A stretch of DNA of 64,000 bases from Streptomyces caatingaensis (GCF_001187435.1 NZ_LFXA01000014.1:124001-188000), one strand, 5' to 3'. Positions 1 to 8,919 are shown, counted from the first letter of the stretch. The notes: generated by a model from the sequence alone, not told the origin. Program-made: numbers and translations.

Positions 1-610
1 GAACGGCCCGCCGGACTTCGCCCCGGGCACCGGCTGGCACTACTCCAACACCAACTACCTCCTGGCCGGACTGGTCGTCGAACGGGCCACGGGGCACCCG
101 TACGCGGAGGAGATCGACCGGCGCATCATCAAGCGCCTGGGGCTGCGCTCGACCTCGCTGCCGGGCACCGACAGCCGCCTGCCGGGCCCCGGCGCCCGGG
201 CGTACACGCGGTTCGGCGGGGGAGCGGGCGACACGATGTACGACATCACCGAGTTCAACCCCTCCTGGGCGGGCGCGGCCGGCGAGATGATCTCCACCTC
301 CGCCGACCTCAACCGCTTCATCACCGCCCTGCTCGGCGGCGAGCTGCTCCCGCCGCGGCAGCTGAAGGAGATGAAGACCACCGTCTCGGCCGAGAACGAG
401 TTCCCCGGTGAACGCCACGGCCCCGGCCTGATCCGCAAGCGGCTCTCCTGCGGCACCGTCGTCTGGGGCCACGACGGCGGCCTCCACGGCTCGCTCAGCC
501 AGGTCGCCGCCACGGAGGACGGCCGCCACTCCATCGCGTTCAACTTCAACACGGACCGGGCGGGGGACGTCGGGGCCGTCCTGGACGCGGAGTTCTGCGG
601 GCGCCGGTGA
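1..610 (+). CDS. Serine hydrolase, beta-lactamase/D-Ala-D-Ala carboxypeptidase-like (5' truncated by window)
   Basis: This is the C-terminal 202 residues of a penicillin-binding-protein-like serine hydrolase; the frame is open from base 2, so the start lies outside the window. Visible motifs are the tyrosine motif YSN in 'WHYSNTNYLLAG' and a C-terminal HDGG box in 'GHDGGLHG', which replaces the KTG triad of class C-type enzymes. The SxxK nucleophile is upstream of the window. Family members are usually exported and act on peptidoglycan peptides, esters or D-amino-acid peptides; the substrate cannot be told here. It converges with the F420 oxidoreductase gene. Confidence 0.85.
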   Translation, partial: NGPPDFAPGTGWHYSNTNYLLAGLVVERATGHPYAEEIDRRIIKRLGLRSTSLPGTDSRLPGPGARAYTRFGGGAGDTMYDITEFNPSWAGAAGEMISTSADLNRFITALLGGELLPPRQLKEMKTTVSAENEFPGERHGPGLIRKRLSCGTVVWGHDGGLHGSLSQVAATEDGRHSIAFNFNTDRAGDVGAVLDAEFCGRR

Positions 611-633
611 CGGACGGCGCCGGCCCGACGTGC

Positions 634-663
634 TCGGCCGGGTTGTGGGCGCGGCCCGGCCGA
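634..663. terminator. Hairpin between convergent genes
   Basis: A 9-bp perfect stem (TCGGCCGGG at 634-642, CCCGGCCGA at 655-663) with a 12-nt loop lies in the 78-bp gap between two convergent genes. It could end transcription from both sides. There is no U-tract, as is common in Streptomyces. Confidence 0.5.
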
Positions 664-688
664 CAGGCCGTTCGGCGGGGGCGTGGCC

Positions 689-1675
689 TCAGGCCCGCAG
701 CCGGGGCAGGACCTCGGTGCGGTAGAAGTCGAAGAAGCCCCGCTGCTCGGGGCCGATCTGGCTGATGTGCACGCGGTCGAAGCCGGCGTCGGCGTAGGAC
801 TGTAGGGTCCGGATGTGGGCGTCGGGGTCGTTTCCGCAGGTCACGGCTGTGGCTACCTGGTCGGGGGTGACCAGTTGGGCGGCCTGGGCGAAGTGGGCGG
901 GGGTGGGGAGCACCTGGTTGAGCTCGCCGGGCAGTTGTTCGACGGCCCACAGCCGGTGGGCGGTGCGGACGGCCTCGTCGCGGTCCGGGCCCCAGCACAC
1001 CTTCACCCCGCCCAGCACCGGCTTGTCCTGGCCCCCGGCGTCGCGGAAGCGCGCCACGGACTCCCGGTCGGGCATGGTGGTGACGAGTCCGTCGCCCACG
1101 CGGCAGGCCAGCTCCAGGGAGGCGGGGCCGAAGGACGAGACGTCGATGGGCACCGGCTCGTCGGGGAGGGTGTAGAGGCGGGCGTTCTCGACGGTGTAGT
1201 ACCGGCCGTGATGGCTCACGGCACCGCCCGCGAAGAGGGCCCGCATCACCTGGACGGCCTCCTCCAGCATCTCCAGTCGCACCGACGCCTGGGGCCACCG
1301 GTCGCCCAGCACATGCTCGTTGAGCGCCTCCCCGCTGCCCACCCCGAGCCGGAACCGGCCCGGCCCCAGCAGTACCGCGCTGGTCGCCGCCGCCTGGGCG
1401 GTGACCACGGGGTGCATGCGGACGGTCGGGCAGGTCACGGCCGTGAGGACGGGCAGCGAGGTGACCCGGGACAGGGCGCCGATCACCGACCACACGAAGG
1501 GGCTCTGCCCCTGCTCGTCCGTCCAGGGATGGAAGTGGTCGGAGATCCACAGCGAGGTGAAGCCCGCGTCCTCCGCCATCCGGGCCTGTTCGAGGAGGGC
1601 GGCGGGGCCGTGCTCCTCGCAGGACAGGAAGTAGCCGAACTCCGTCCGGGAGGGTCTTGCGGCGGCAGCGGTCAT
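689..1675 (-). CDS. F420-dependent LLM-class oxidoreductase (G6PDH-like subfamily)
   Basis: A 328-residue luciferase-like TIM-barrel enzyme. The N-terminus 'EFGYFLSCEEHGP' with 'WISDHFHPW' and the central 'RFRLGVGSGEALNEH' and 'FGPASLELACRVGDGL' segments match the actinobacterial F420-dependent subfamily related to F420-glucose-6-phosphate dehydrogenase. Such enzymes move a hydride between coenzyme F420 and a small organic substrate in the cytoplasm; the substrate is unknown. The ATG at 1675 sits 3' of a GGAGAGGA-like sequence. The NUDIX gene lies 104 bp upstream on the same strand, so they may be cotranscribed. Confidence 0.88.
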   Translation of the reverse strand: MTAAAARPSRTEFGYFLSCEEHGPAALLEQARMAEDAGFTSLWISDHFHPWTDEQGQSPFVWSVIGALSRVTSLPVLTAVTCPTVRMHPVVTAQAAATSAVLLGPGRFRLGVGSGEALNEHVLGDRWPQASVRLEMLEEAVQVMRALFAGGAVSHHGRYYTVENARLYTLPDEPVPIDVSSFGPASLELACRVGDGLVTTMPDRESVARFRDAGGQDKPVLGGVKVCWGPDRDEAVRTAHRLWAVEQLPGELNQVLPTPAHFAQAAQLVTPDQVATAVTCGNDPDAHIRTLQSYADAGFDRVHISQIGPEQRGFFDFYRTEVLPRLRA

Positions 1676-1779
1676 GGGGGCGGGGAGTCCTCTCCGGGAG
1701 GGGGCGGGGCGCGGTCAACCCCCACGTCTAACCGGGCGCCTCCGGAAGGAAACCTCCGGGAGGAGGCCGCCGCCCCGCC

Positions 1780-2343
1780 TCACACCGTCCGGTGCAGCAG
1801 GCCGGCCGCCACCAGCCCCGCCAGCCCCAGGCCGGCGTCGGTCAGTTCGCCGCCGAGAATGTGCGCCACGTACGCGGGGAGCGGCAGGGCGACGGGCTCC
1901 AGGAACTCCTCCGGGTCCGGCCGCGGACCGCCGACCCTGCGGCAGCCGCGCGCCAGGACCGCGTAGCGGAGCTGGGTGGCGTACGCGGCCTGGTAGGTGC
2001 GCATGACGATCTCCAGGGAGCCCGCCTCGTAGCCGGTCTCCTCCAGCAGCTCGCGGGCCGCCGCGTGCTCGACCGCCTCGCCCGCGTCCACCAGCCCGCC
2101 GGGCAGCTCCGCCAGGACCCTGCCCGGGCCCGGGCGGAACTGGCGGACGAGCACGCCGTGTCCGTCGTCGGTCAGCGCGACGACCGCGACGGCCGGCGCC
2201 CCGTCGAGGACGTCCCAGTCCGACTCCCTGCCGTCCGGCTGGAGGTAGGTGCGGCAGCCCGCCTTCAAGTAGCCCGCCAGCCCCGGACGTTCGGAGGTCA
2301 GGGTCCATTCCAGCGCGTCGCGCACCTCTGTCACGCACGGCAT
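1780..2343 (-). CDS. NUDIX hydrolase (ADP-ribose pyrophosphatase-like)
   Basis: A 187-residue protein with a complete Nudix box, GGLVDAGE...RELLEETGY, around residues 85-107. Nudix enzymes hydrolyse nucleoside diphosphates linked to another moiety using a metal held by the REUXEE glutamates. The spacing and the 'VRQFRPGPGRVLAELPGGLVD' lead-in resemble ADP-sugar pyrophosphatases. The ATG at 2343 ('MPCVTEV') is preferred over a start 13 codons upstream because the extra residues are low-complexity and not domain-like. Confidence 0.88.
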   Translation of the reverse strand: MPCVTEVRDALEWTLTSERPGLAGYLKAGCRTYLQPDGRESDWDVLDGAPAVAVVALTDDGHGVLVRQFRPGPGRVLAELPGGLVDAGEAVEHAAARELLEETGYEAGSLEIVMRTYQAAYATQLRYAVLARGCRRVGGPRPDPEEFLEPVALPLPAYVAHILGGELTDAGLGLAGLVAAGLLHRTV

Positions 2344-2406
2344 CCTATGCACCACGGAGGGTGCGCCCCGTGCCGGCGTCAACCCCGTGTGGACCGGGGG
2401 TGCCGG

Positions 2407-3309
2407 TCAGAGGCGGGACGCGGCCGCCTCGGCGCGGTGCACGAGACGGGCGATCGGCGGGATGATGCGGGGCCAGGCGCCCCGGGGGAAGTCGTGGCCC
2501 ATGCCCTCCACGACGACCAGCTCGGCGCCGGGGACGGCCGCCGCGGTGGCACGCCCGCCGCTGATGTCGCACATGAGGTCGGCGGCGCCGTGGATGACGA
2601 GCGTCGGGACGTCGAGGCGGCGCAGCCGCGCCGTGCGGTCGCCGGAGGCCAGGGCGGCGACGGCCTGCCGCCGCAGGCCGAGGGGGTCGAGCCCGCGCTC
2701 GTGGGCGAGCCGGGCCCGCTCGGCCGCGGCGGCCTCGTCGTACGGGAACCCCGGGGAGCCGGCCACGCGGAAGGCCCGCACGAACCACTCGACGTAGCCC
2801 TGGCGGTCCTCCGGCGGCGCTCCTACGCCGGCCAGCACCGCGAAGTCCGGCTGCCCCACGCCGAGATCGCCGGTGGTGGACATCATCGACGTCAGCGACC
2901 GGACCCGGTCCGGGTGTTCGATCGCCATCGTCTGGGCGATCATGCCGCCCAGCGAGGCGCCGACGACATGGGCGCTCCCGAGCCCCAGGGCGTCGAGCAG
3001 GCCGACGGTGTCGGCGGCCATGTCCGACAGCGTGTACGAGACCGACGAGAAGTCACCCGCCAGCGCCGCCTGGAGATCGGGCACGGGCGCGTCGTGGAAA
3101 TGCGTCGAACGGCCGCTGTCGCGATTGTCGAAACGGATCACCTGCACACCGTGGGCGACGAGTTCCGCGCAGAATTCCACCGGCCAGTTGATCAGCTGTC
3201 CGCCGCCGCCCATCACCAGGACCACCGGCGGTGCGCCGGGGTCACCGAAGCGCTCGTAGGCCACTTCGATACCTGCCGGGCCGACGTTCAGGGCCTTCTG
3301 CTCGCTCAC
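2407..3309 (-). CDS. Alpha/beta hydrolase (RdmC/aclacinomycin methylesterase-like)
   Basis: A 300-residue alpha/beta-hydrolase. Visible elements are the oxyanion loop 'VMGGGGQLINW', the 'RFDNRDSGRST' strand typical of RdmC-type esterases, the nucleophile elbow GASLGG, a 'VIHGAADLMCD' acid loop and a C-terminal 'GMGHDFPRG' histidine. The GTG start at 3309 is preceded by GGGGAG and gives 'MSEQKALNV'; the frame stays open far upstream but that part is arginine-rich and noncoding in character. It is divergent from the next alpha/beta hydrolase with a 188-bp shared promoter region. The substrate is unknown. Confidence 0.85.
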   Translation of the reverse strand: MSEQKALNVGPAGIEVAYERFGDPGAPPVVLVMGGGGQLINWPVEFCAELVAHGVQVIRFDNRDSGRSTHFHDAPVPDLQAALAGDFSSVSYTLSDMAADTVGLLDALGLGSAHVVGASLGGMIAQTMAIEHPDRVRSLTSMMSTTGDLGVGQPDFAVLAGVGAPPEDRQGYVEWFVRAFRVAGSPGFPYDEAAAAERARLAHERGLDPLGLRRQAVAALASGDRTARLRRLDVPTLVIHGAADLMCDISGGRATAAAVPGAELVVVEGMGHDFPRGAWPRIIPPIARLVHRAEAAASRL

Positions 3310-3497
3310 CGTCTCACCAACTCCCCACAGGAACGGAAGGGGAAAACCTATCGGAAACCGGCGCGGCGGGAAATGCGCACAGGTGAATTTTTCGGGGAAA
3401 TGGCGGTGGGGCGGGGGATCCGTATTCCGGGAAAAGGGAAAGCTGAGGAAAACGAGCCCGACGGGGCCGCCCGCGCGGCGGCCCGAGGGAGGTGCCG

Positions 3498-4364
3498 ATG
3501 GCGTACAGCACGGCGGTGGACGGCTTCCGCCTCGCCTACGAACGGACCGGTGCCGGGCCCACGGTCGTACTCCTCCACGGCTGGCCGGGCGACCGGACCG
3601 ACTACCGCGACGTCGTCCCCCTGCTCGCCGCGGCCTGCCACGTCGTCGTCCCCGACCTCCGCGGCTTCGGCGCCTCCGACAAGCACGCGCCGCACGACGC
3701 CCGCCCGTACGGCGCCGCCGCCCAGGCGCGCGGCGTGGTCGCGCTCCTCGACGAACTCGGCCTGCGGCGGCCCGTCCTGGCCGGCTACGACATCGGCGGC
3801 CGCGTCGCCCAGGCGGTCGCCAGGGACCACCCCGGCCGCGCGGGCGCACTGGTCCTCTCGCCGCCGCTGCCCGGGATCGGGGACCGCATCCTCGCCCCCG
3901 ACGCGCAGCGGGAGTTCTGGTACCAGACCTTCCACCGGCTGCCACTGGCCGAGCAGTTGATCGACGGCGACCCCGCGGCCGTGCGCGCGTACCTGCGGCA
4001 CTTCTGGTCCCACTGGTCCGGCCCGGACTTCGTCCTCGCCGAGGCCGCCCTCGACCACCTCGTCCGGGTGTACGGCGCGCCCGGGGCCTTCGCCGCCTCC
4101 ACCGCCTGGTACCGGGCGGGCGCCGGCGCGGTCGCCCTCGCGCAGGAGGAGCGGCCGCCCGCGCGCGGGGCGCGGATCCCCGTCCCCACCACCGTCCTGT
4201 GGCCGGAACACGATCCGCTGTTCCCCCGGGCGTGGGCGGACCGGCTCGACGACTTCTTCCGCGACGTGCGTGTCGAACCGGCCGACGGCGTGGGCCACTT
4301 CGTACCGGTGGAGGCACCCCGGCGGTTCGCGGCGGCGGTGCGCCGAGCCACTCTTCAAATTTGA
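3498..4364 (+). CDS. Alpha/beta hydrolase (epoxide hydrolase/haloalkane dehalogenase-like)
   Basis: A 288-residue alpha/beta-hydrolase. Unlike its divergent neighbour, the nucleophile elbow is GYDIGG, with aspartate in place of serine, as in epoxide hydrolases and dehalogenases. 'LLHGWPGDRTDYRDV' supplies the HGWP oxyanion motif, 'WPEHDPLFP' the acid loop and 'GVGHFVPVEAP' the catalytic histidine. The ATG at 3498 follows GGGAGG with 5-nt spacing, which is better than the GTG at 3492. The stop codon overlaps the -35 box of the next promoter. The substrate is not predictable. Confidence 0.86.
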   Translation: MAYSTAVDGFRLAYERTGAGPTVVLLHGWPGDRTDYRDVVPLLAAACHVVVPDLRGFGASDKHAPHDARPYGAAAQARGVVALLDELGLRRPVLAGYDIGGRVAQAVARDHPGRAGALVLSPPLPGIGDRILAPDAQREFWYQTFHRLPLAEQLIDGDPAAVRAYLRHFWSHWSGPDFVLAEAALDHLVRVYGAPGAFAASTAWYRAGAGAVALAQEERPPARGARIPVPTTVLWPEHDPLFPRAWADRLDDFFRDVRVEPADGVGHFVPVEAPRRFAAAVRRATLQI

Positions 4365-4389
4365 CTAGTGGGTGGGAGGGTCCTATCTT
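4361..4389 (+). promoter_or_regulatory. Strong housekeeping-type promoter for the NTF2-like gene
   Basis: TTGACT (4361-4366), a 17-bp spacer and TATCTT (4384-4389) form a near-consensus HrdB-type promoter that overlaps the stop codon of the upstream hydrolase. Transcription would start near 4396, about 48 nt before the ATG at 4444. Confidence 0.65.
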
Positions 4390-4443
4390 CGTCCGCACCC
4401 ACCCGAGCACCGCGCTCCCCGGCCGCTACACGATCGAGGTCCC

Positions 4444-4872
4444 ATGCCCGTTCCGCCCGACACCGGCTACCGCCCCACCGACGAGGAAGTCGCCGGCGTC
4501 CACGCCTGGTTCGCCGCCTACGACGCGGCCGCCGGCCGGCGCGACGTCGAGGCCATGGCGGACCTCGCGGTCTTCCCGCTCAACCTCGTCAGCGACCGCT
4601 CCGACGGACAGGGAGCGAGCGCCCAGTGGGACCGCGAGCGGTTCGTCGCCACCATGAGCCGGGTCATGGGCGACGGCGACGAGGACATCACCTTCGAGTC
4701 GACCCGGACCCCGGTCTTCCTCGGCCCGTCCATCGTCGTGGTCTTCACCGACTCGGTCATGACGGCCGGAGGCGGGACGCAGCGGCTGCGCTACGCCGAC
4801 GTCCTCGTCCGCCGGGGCGACTCCTGGGCCTTCCAGACGATGCTCCAGGGCGGCTGGGGCGACCAGCTCTGA
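4444..4872 (+). CDS. SnoaL/NTF2-like (DUF4440-type) small protein
   Basis: A 142-residue protein with the length and pattern of the NTF2-like fold: an N-terminal helix 'VAGVHAWFAAYDAAAGRRDVEAMADL', then beta-rich 'VVFTDSVMTAGGG' and a C-terminal 'ADVLVRRGDSWAFQTMLQGGWG' strand. Members are small binding proteins or ketosteroid-isomerase-like enzymes; no specific activity is indicated. It has its own promoter. The SD is weak (GAGG 4 nt before ATG). It converges with the MetE-like gene, 17 bp apart. Confidence 0.75.
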   Translation: MPVPPDTGYRPTDEEVAGVHAWFAAYDAAAGRRDVEAMADLAVFPLNLVSDRSDGQGASAQWDRERFVATMSRVMGDGDEDITFESTRTPVFLGPSIVVVFTDSVMTAGGGTQRLRYADVLVRRGDSWAFQTMLQGGWGDQL

Positions 4873-4889
4873 CCACCCCCGGGCGCGGC

Positions 4890-5954
4890 TCAGCCGCCCA
4901 GCGCGCGAGCGGCCAGCGCCGTGCCCTCGATCCGTGCGCGGATCTTGGCGAAGGCCGTCTCGCGCGAGGTGGAGACGTCGTCGGCGAAGGGGGCGAAGCC
5001 GCAGTCGTCGCACGTGCCCAGGCGGTCGAGGGGCAGATGGCGGGCGGCGGCCAGGACGCGGTCGCGGACCTCCTCGGGGGTCTCCACCCGGGGATCGACG
5101 GGGTCGGTCACGCCGACGAACACCCGGGCCTCCGCGGGGAGATGCCCGGCGAGCACGGCCAGGGCCTTGTCCGGCTCGGGCTCGCTCGCCAGCTGCACCC
5201 AGAAGATGCCCGCCTTGACGCGCAGCAGCGCGGGAAGCAGGGCGGCGTAGTCCACGTCCAGGCTGTGGGTGGAGTCCTGGTCCCCGCCGGGGCAGGTGTG
5301 GACGCCGATCCTCGCCCGTTCACCGGGGGAGAAGCGTTCCAGGACACGGTTGTTGAGCGCGACGAACTCCTCCAGCACCCCGCCGCCCGGATCGATCTTC
5401 AGGGCCAGGCGCGCCTCGGTGAAGTCCAGTTGGACGCTGTGCGCCCCGGCCTCCAGACAGCCGCGGACGTCGGCCTCGGCCTCGGCGACGAGGTCGTCGA
5501 GGAAGGCCTCGCGGGGATAGCCCGCGACGCCCTCCGGCGGGTACAGCAGACTCAGCGCCGACGGGGCGACGACGGCCTGCTTGACGGGCACGGAGGCGTG
5601 CCGGAGGGCGGCCCGCAGATAGCGGTCGGCCCGCACGCCGTACCGCAGGGGGCCGGCCGTCAGCCGGGGCAGGCGCCGCTGGTGCCCGTCGGCGAACGGG
5701 ATGACGACACCGTCCGGCGCCAGCCCGTCCACGCCCGCCAAGGGGTAGGTGACGAAACTGGGCTTGGCCTGCTCGCCGTCGGTGACCACCGGGGAGCCCA
5801 GCTCCTCCAGCCGCCGGACGGTGTCGCGCACCGCCGCGTCCCGGACGGCCGCGAGCCCTGCGTCGTCGATCCGTCCGGCGGCGTGGTCGGCGACGGCCGC
5901 CAGCAGCTCGGGAGGGCGCGGAATACTGCCGATCGGTTCGGTGGGCAGGATCAT
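4890..5954 (-). CDS. MetE C-terminal-domain-like (cobalamin-independent methionine synthase family) protein
   Basis: A 354-residue single-barrel protein similar to the catalytic half of MetE. Likely zinc ligands are visible: HxC in 'GVHTCPGGDQDSTHS' and the downstream Cys in 'GTCDDCGFAPF'. It lacks the N-terminal folate-binding half of a full MetE, so it is probably a methyltransferase of the MetE/UROD superfamily with another methyl donor or acceptor, or acts on a short-chain thiol. The ATG overlaps the stop of the secreted-protein gene (ATGA at 5951-5954), so translation is coupled. Confidence 0.82.
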   Translation of the reverse strand: MILPTEPIGSIPRPPELLAAVADHAAGRIDDAGLAAVRDAAVRDTVRRLEELGSPVVTDGEQAKPSFVTYPLAGVDGLAPDGVVIPFADGHQRRLPRLTAGPLRYGVRADRYLRAALRHASVPVKQAVVAPSALSLLYPPEGVAGYPREAFLDDLVAEAEADVRGCLEAGAHSVQLDFTEARLALKIDPGGGVLEEFVALNNRVLERFSPGERARIGVHTCPGGDQDSTHSLDVDYAALLPALLRVKAGIFWVQLASEPEPDKALAVLAGHLPAEARVFVGVTDPVDPRVETPEEVRDRVLAAARHLPLDRLGTCDDCGFAPFADDVSTSRETAFAKIRARIEGTALAARALGG

Positions 5955-6490
5955 GGTCCGACCTCCAGCTGCGCGCCGCCCTCGCTGCCCTGAAGTCCCG
6001 ACGTCAGGCAGTCCGTGGGGAGCTGGCCGGTCAGCGCGGGCACCGTCCGGTGCGCGGGCAGCCCCTCGCCGCGGCCCTCGACGACCCGGCCGCTCAACCT
6101 GACGAACAGGGCGTTCGCGACGCGGACGCTGGTGCCGCCGTCGTAGACGATCAACGCGCCCTCCCCGTCGGCGTAGTGGAGGCGCTCGGCGATGCGCGGA
6201 GCGTCCCACTGGACGCAGGAGGCCGCCGGGGACACGCCGTCGAGGTCGCCCGTGGCCCGCACGGTCCGCCCCGGCGCGACGGTGCAGGTGTACTCGGCGC
6301 GCGTGCGGACCCTGACGGACCGGGACGCGAGCGTCAGCGGCGGGTCGTACGTGCTCCGGCTGCCGCCCGTGCACAGCACACCCCCTCCCGGTCTGCCACC
6401 GTGCGCCGCTCCGGCCGGCGCCCAGGCCAAGGACGCCCCCAGCAGCACCAGGGAACTCAACACCGTCGCCACTCCACCCCTGCCCCGCAC
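5951..6490 (-). CDS. Secreted protein of unknown function
   Basis: A 179-residue protein from a GTG at 6490 preceded by GGAGGG. The N-terminus has a hydrophobic core 'ATVLSSLVLLGASLAWAPAGAAHG' consistent with a Sec signal peptide, so the mature protein should be extracellular. Four cysteines (in 'GVLCTGG', 'EYTCTVAP', 'AASCVQW' and 'PTDCLTS') could form two disulfides. I do not recognise the family. It is translationally coupled to the cytoplasmic MetE-like gene, an odd partnership. Confidence 0.7.
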   Translation of the reverse strand: MRGRGGVATVLSSLVLLGASLAWAPAGAAHGGRPGGGVLCTGGSRSTYDPPLTLASRSVRVRTRAEYTCTVAPGRTVRATGDLDGVSPAASCVQWDAPRIAERLHYADGEGALIVYDGGTSVRVANALFVRLSGRVVEGRGEGLPAHRTVPALTGQLPTDCLTSGLQGSEGGAQLEVGP

Positions 6491-6677
6491 ATGCCCTCCA
6501 GAGACCGATCCACTGCGCCGGGGGCTGACTACCCGGCGACATGGACGCCACCCCGAGGCCGTTCCGGCTCCCCGCAGCGCGCCGGCGGCGCTCGACCGCC
6601 CCGCACGCGGGGGACGGGCGCCCTCCGTGCACCCGGCGGCCCGGGTAGGGCGGGCGGCGCCGGGACAGAGAACCGGC

Positions 6678-7202
6678 ATGGACGACATGGCCGCGAAGAG
6701 ACTCGTCTTCGCCATGCTGGACACCGACGGCGACGGGACCGTCTCCCGCGCCGAATACGCCGCGCGGGCCGAACGCGTGGCCCGGGCGACCGGCCGCGCC
6801 CCCGACGACCCCCTCGTCGTCCTCGCCCGCACGGCCGGTGAACGCGCCTGGGAGGCCATGGACGCGGACGGCGACGGAGGGATGACCTTCGACGAGTACG
6901 CGGCCTGGGCGGGCGCCGAGGCGTTCGACACCGTCTGCGCGCCGGTGCTCGGCGCCCTCTTCGACCTCGCCGACACCGACGGGGACGGCGCCCTGTCCCT
7001 CGGGGAGTTCACCGCGCTGCGCACGGCGCTGGGCAACCCGGCCGGCAACGCGGAGGCGGCGTTCGCCGTGCTGGACGCCGACGGGGACGGCCGCGTGGTC
7101 CGCGACGACTACATCGCCTCGGTCCGCGCCCACGTCATCGGCGCCGGCTCCCCGATGGGGGAGGCGCTGTACGCCCGGCCGCTCGCCGGGAACACGGCCT
7201 GA
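6678..7202 (+). CDS. EF-hand calcium-binding protein (calerythrin-like)
   Basis: A 174-residue protein with four EF-hand loops in calerythrin/sarcoplasmic-type arrangement: DTDGDGTVSRAE, DADGDGGMTFDE, DTDGDGALSLGE and DADGDGRVVRDD. The first, second and third loops end in E at position 12; the last ends in D. All loops keep the oxygen-bearing residues at 1, 3 and 5, so all four may bind calcium. It is a cytoplasmic Ca2+ sensor or buffer; no partner is indicated by its neighbours. Confidence 0.92.
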   Translation: MDDMAAKRLVFAMLDTDGDGTVSRAEYAARAERVARATGRAPDDPLVVLARTAGERAWEAMDADGDGGMTFDEYAAWAGAEAFDTVCAPVLGALFDLADTDGDGALSLGEFTALRTALGNPAGNAEAAFAVLDADGDGRVVRDDYIASVRAHVIGAGSPMGEALYARPLAGNTA

Positions 7203-7238
7203 GCGCAGGTCCCCGCGCCGTCGCGGACGCCCCCGCCG

Positions 7239-8018
7239 TCACCGGGTGAGGAAGGCGTACCGCCGGTCGCGGGTGTGGAATTGGAAGGCCAGGGCGGCGA
7301 GGAGGACCGCGCCGAGGAACCACACCGGGCCCAGCAGGAGGTAGCGCACGGGGACGGAGTCGCGGAAGCCCGCGGTGGCGGCCACCTGCATCGCCCCGTA
7401 CGACGGCAGGAAACGGATCAGGGCCTTGTCGGCGACGGGGTTGGCGATGGGGCTCTGCAGGCCCGTGTCGATGATGCTCGTCATGATGATCAGCAGCATG
7501 CCCGCCAGCTCGCTACGCAGCATCGCGCCGAGCATCACCCCGAAACCGCCGTAGGTCAGCGCCCCGCTCCCCAACGCCAGCCCCAGCAGCACCGGTTGGC
7601 GCGGCGGCCAGTAGAAGCAGACCGCCAGCGTCGCGTAGGCGCAGGTCACCGCCGCCACGACCACCAGCGCGGCGAACTTGGCCGCGACGAGGTGCCGGCG
7701 CGGGTACCCCGCCATCGCCAGCCGCTGGTCGAAGCTGCCCGCCTTGAACGTGACCGAGAACATCATGAATCCGACGATGAGGGTCACCGCGTTGAGGGCC
7801 CCGGAGATGTTGCTGAGGTCGTTGCCGTGCGCGGTCACCGTCGCGTTCACGGCCCGCAGCAGGAACCGCACGCCGGCCCGGTCGACCACCGCGTGCCCGA
7901 GCGAGATCCACAGCGGGACGAACACCACGACCAGGACGAGGGCCAGCCGGTTGCGGGAGTGCTCGAGCAGCGCGTAGCGGGCGGCCGTCGAGAAGTACGT
8001 CCAGGGCGTGGGCGTCAC
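7239..8018 (-). CDS. ABC transporter permease (ABC-2-like)
   Basis: A 259-residue membrane protein with about six hydrophobic segments, including 'LALVLVVVFVPLWISLG', 'LIVGFMMFSVTF', 'FAALVVVAAVTCAYATLAV' and 'LLLGPVWFLGAVLLAALAF'. This is the size and layout of an ABC-2 permease. The GTG at 8018 lies 4 bp after the stop of the ATPase gene, so the two form an operon and likely one transporter. The substrate is unknown; drug or lipid export or membrane-stress roles are common for such pairs. Confidence 0.85.
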   Translation of the reverse strand: MTPTPWTYFSTAARYALLEHSRNRLALVLVVVFVPLWISLGHAVVDRAGVRFLLRAVNATVTAHGNDLSNISGALNAVTLIVGFMMFSVTFKAGSFDQRLAMAGYPRRHLVAAKFAALVVVAAVTCAYATLAVCFYWPPRQPVLLGLALGSGALTYGGFGVMLGAMLRSELAGMLLIIMTSIIDTGLQSPIANPVADKALIRFLPSYGAMQVAATAGFRDSVPVRYLLLGPVWFLGAVLLAALAFQFHTRDRRYAFLTR

Positions 8019-8022
8019 CGTG

Positions 8023-8919
8023 TCATCCCTCCCCGGCGGGGTCGTGCGCGCGGCGCGCGTCGTCGACCAGCCGCCCGTCCTCCAGCCGCCACAGGCGGTC
8101 GAAGCGGCCGGTGTCGAAGGCGATGTGGGAGACCACGAGGAACGAGCGGCCCGCCGTGCGCAGTTCGCCGGCCAGCTCCCAGAAGCGCTGGTACGCCTCC
8201 CAGTCGAAGCCCTGGTACGGCTCGTCGAGCAGGAGCAGCGGCGGGTCGTGCATGAGGGCGAGGACGAGGTTGAGCTTCTGCTGGGTGCCCCCGCTGAGCG
8301 TGCCGGTGCGACGGCGCCGGCAGTCGCTGAACCGGAGCGTGTCCAGCAGCTCGTGGGCCCTGCTCAGGTCGGCGAGCCGGTAGGCCACGCGGAACAGCTC
8401 CAGGTGCTGGTCCACGGTGAAGGCCGGGTTGAGCACCGTCTCCTGGGGGCAGTAGCCGAGGGGGCCCCGGTACGAGACCGTCCCGCGGTCCGGTCTGAGC
8501 CGGCCGGCCAGGATGCGCAGCAGCGTGGTCTTCCCCGACCCGTTCTCGCCCACGACGCCGGCCAGGCATCCGGCCGGCAGCTCCAACGAGGCCCCGCGCA
8601 GCACCCGGTGCCGGCCGTACGCCCGGTGCACGTCGTGGACGCGCAGCACGGGTTCCTCCCCGCGAACGGGCTCCTCGCGCACGGCCTCGTCGTCAGGCAC
8701 GGGCTCCTCGTCAGGCACGGGCCCGCCCGGCGGGAGCGGGGGCGAGCCGGTGGCGCTGTGGCGTCGGGGGCGGGGCGGGTCCGGGCACGCGGTCTCCTCG
8801 GGGGAGCAGCGGGGCGGGGCAGTGGGCCGGCGGTGAGCGCGAGGGCCGGGCAGCGGGGTCGGCGGCGGGGGCGGTGTGAGCGGTGGTGCCGGAGGGGCGA
8901 TGTCAGAGGGGAGTCCCAT
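8023..8919 (-). CDS. ABC transporter ATP-binding protein
   Basis: A roughly 298-residue ATPase with Walker A 'GENGSGKTT', Q-loop 'YCPQE', signature 'LSGGTQQKLNL', Walker B 'LLLLDEP' and H-loop 'VVSH'. The first 90 or so residues are proline-, acid- and arginine-rich without a domain, so the true start is uncertain: a GTG at 8928, the ATG at 8919 or a start downstream near 8700 are possible. It is paired with the ABC-2 permease 4 bp downstream. Confidence 0.85.
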   Translation of the reverse strand: MGLPSDIAPPAPPLTPPPPPTPLPGPRAHRRPTAPPRCSPEETACPDPPRPRRHSATGSPPLPPGGPVPDEEPVPDDEAVREEPVRGEEPVLRVHDVHRAYGRHRVLRGASLELPAGCLAGVVGENGSGKTTLLRILAGRLRPDRGTVSYRGPLGYCPQETVLNPAFTVDQHLELFRVAYRLADLSRAHELLDTLRFSDCRRRRTGTLSGGTQQKLNLVLALMHDPPLLLLDEPYQGFDWEAYQRFWELAGELRTAGRSFLVVSHIAFDTGRFDRLWRLEDGRLVDDARRAHDPAGEG

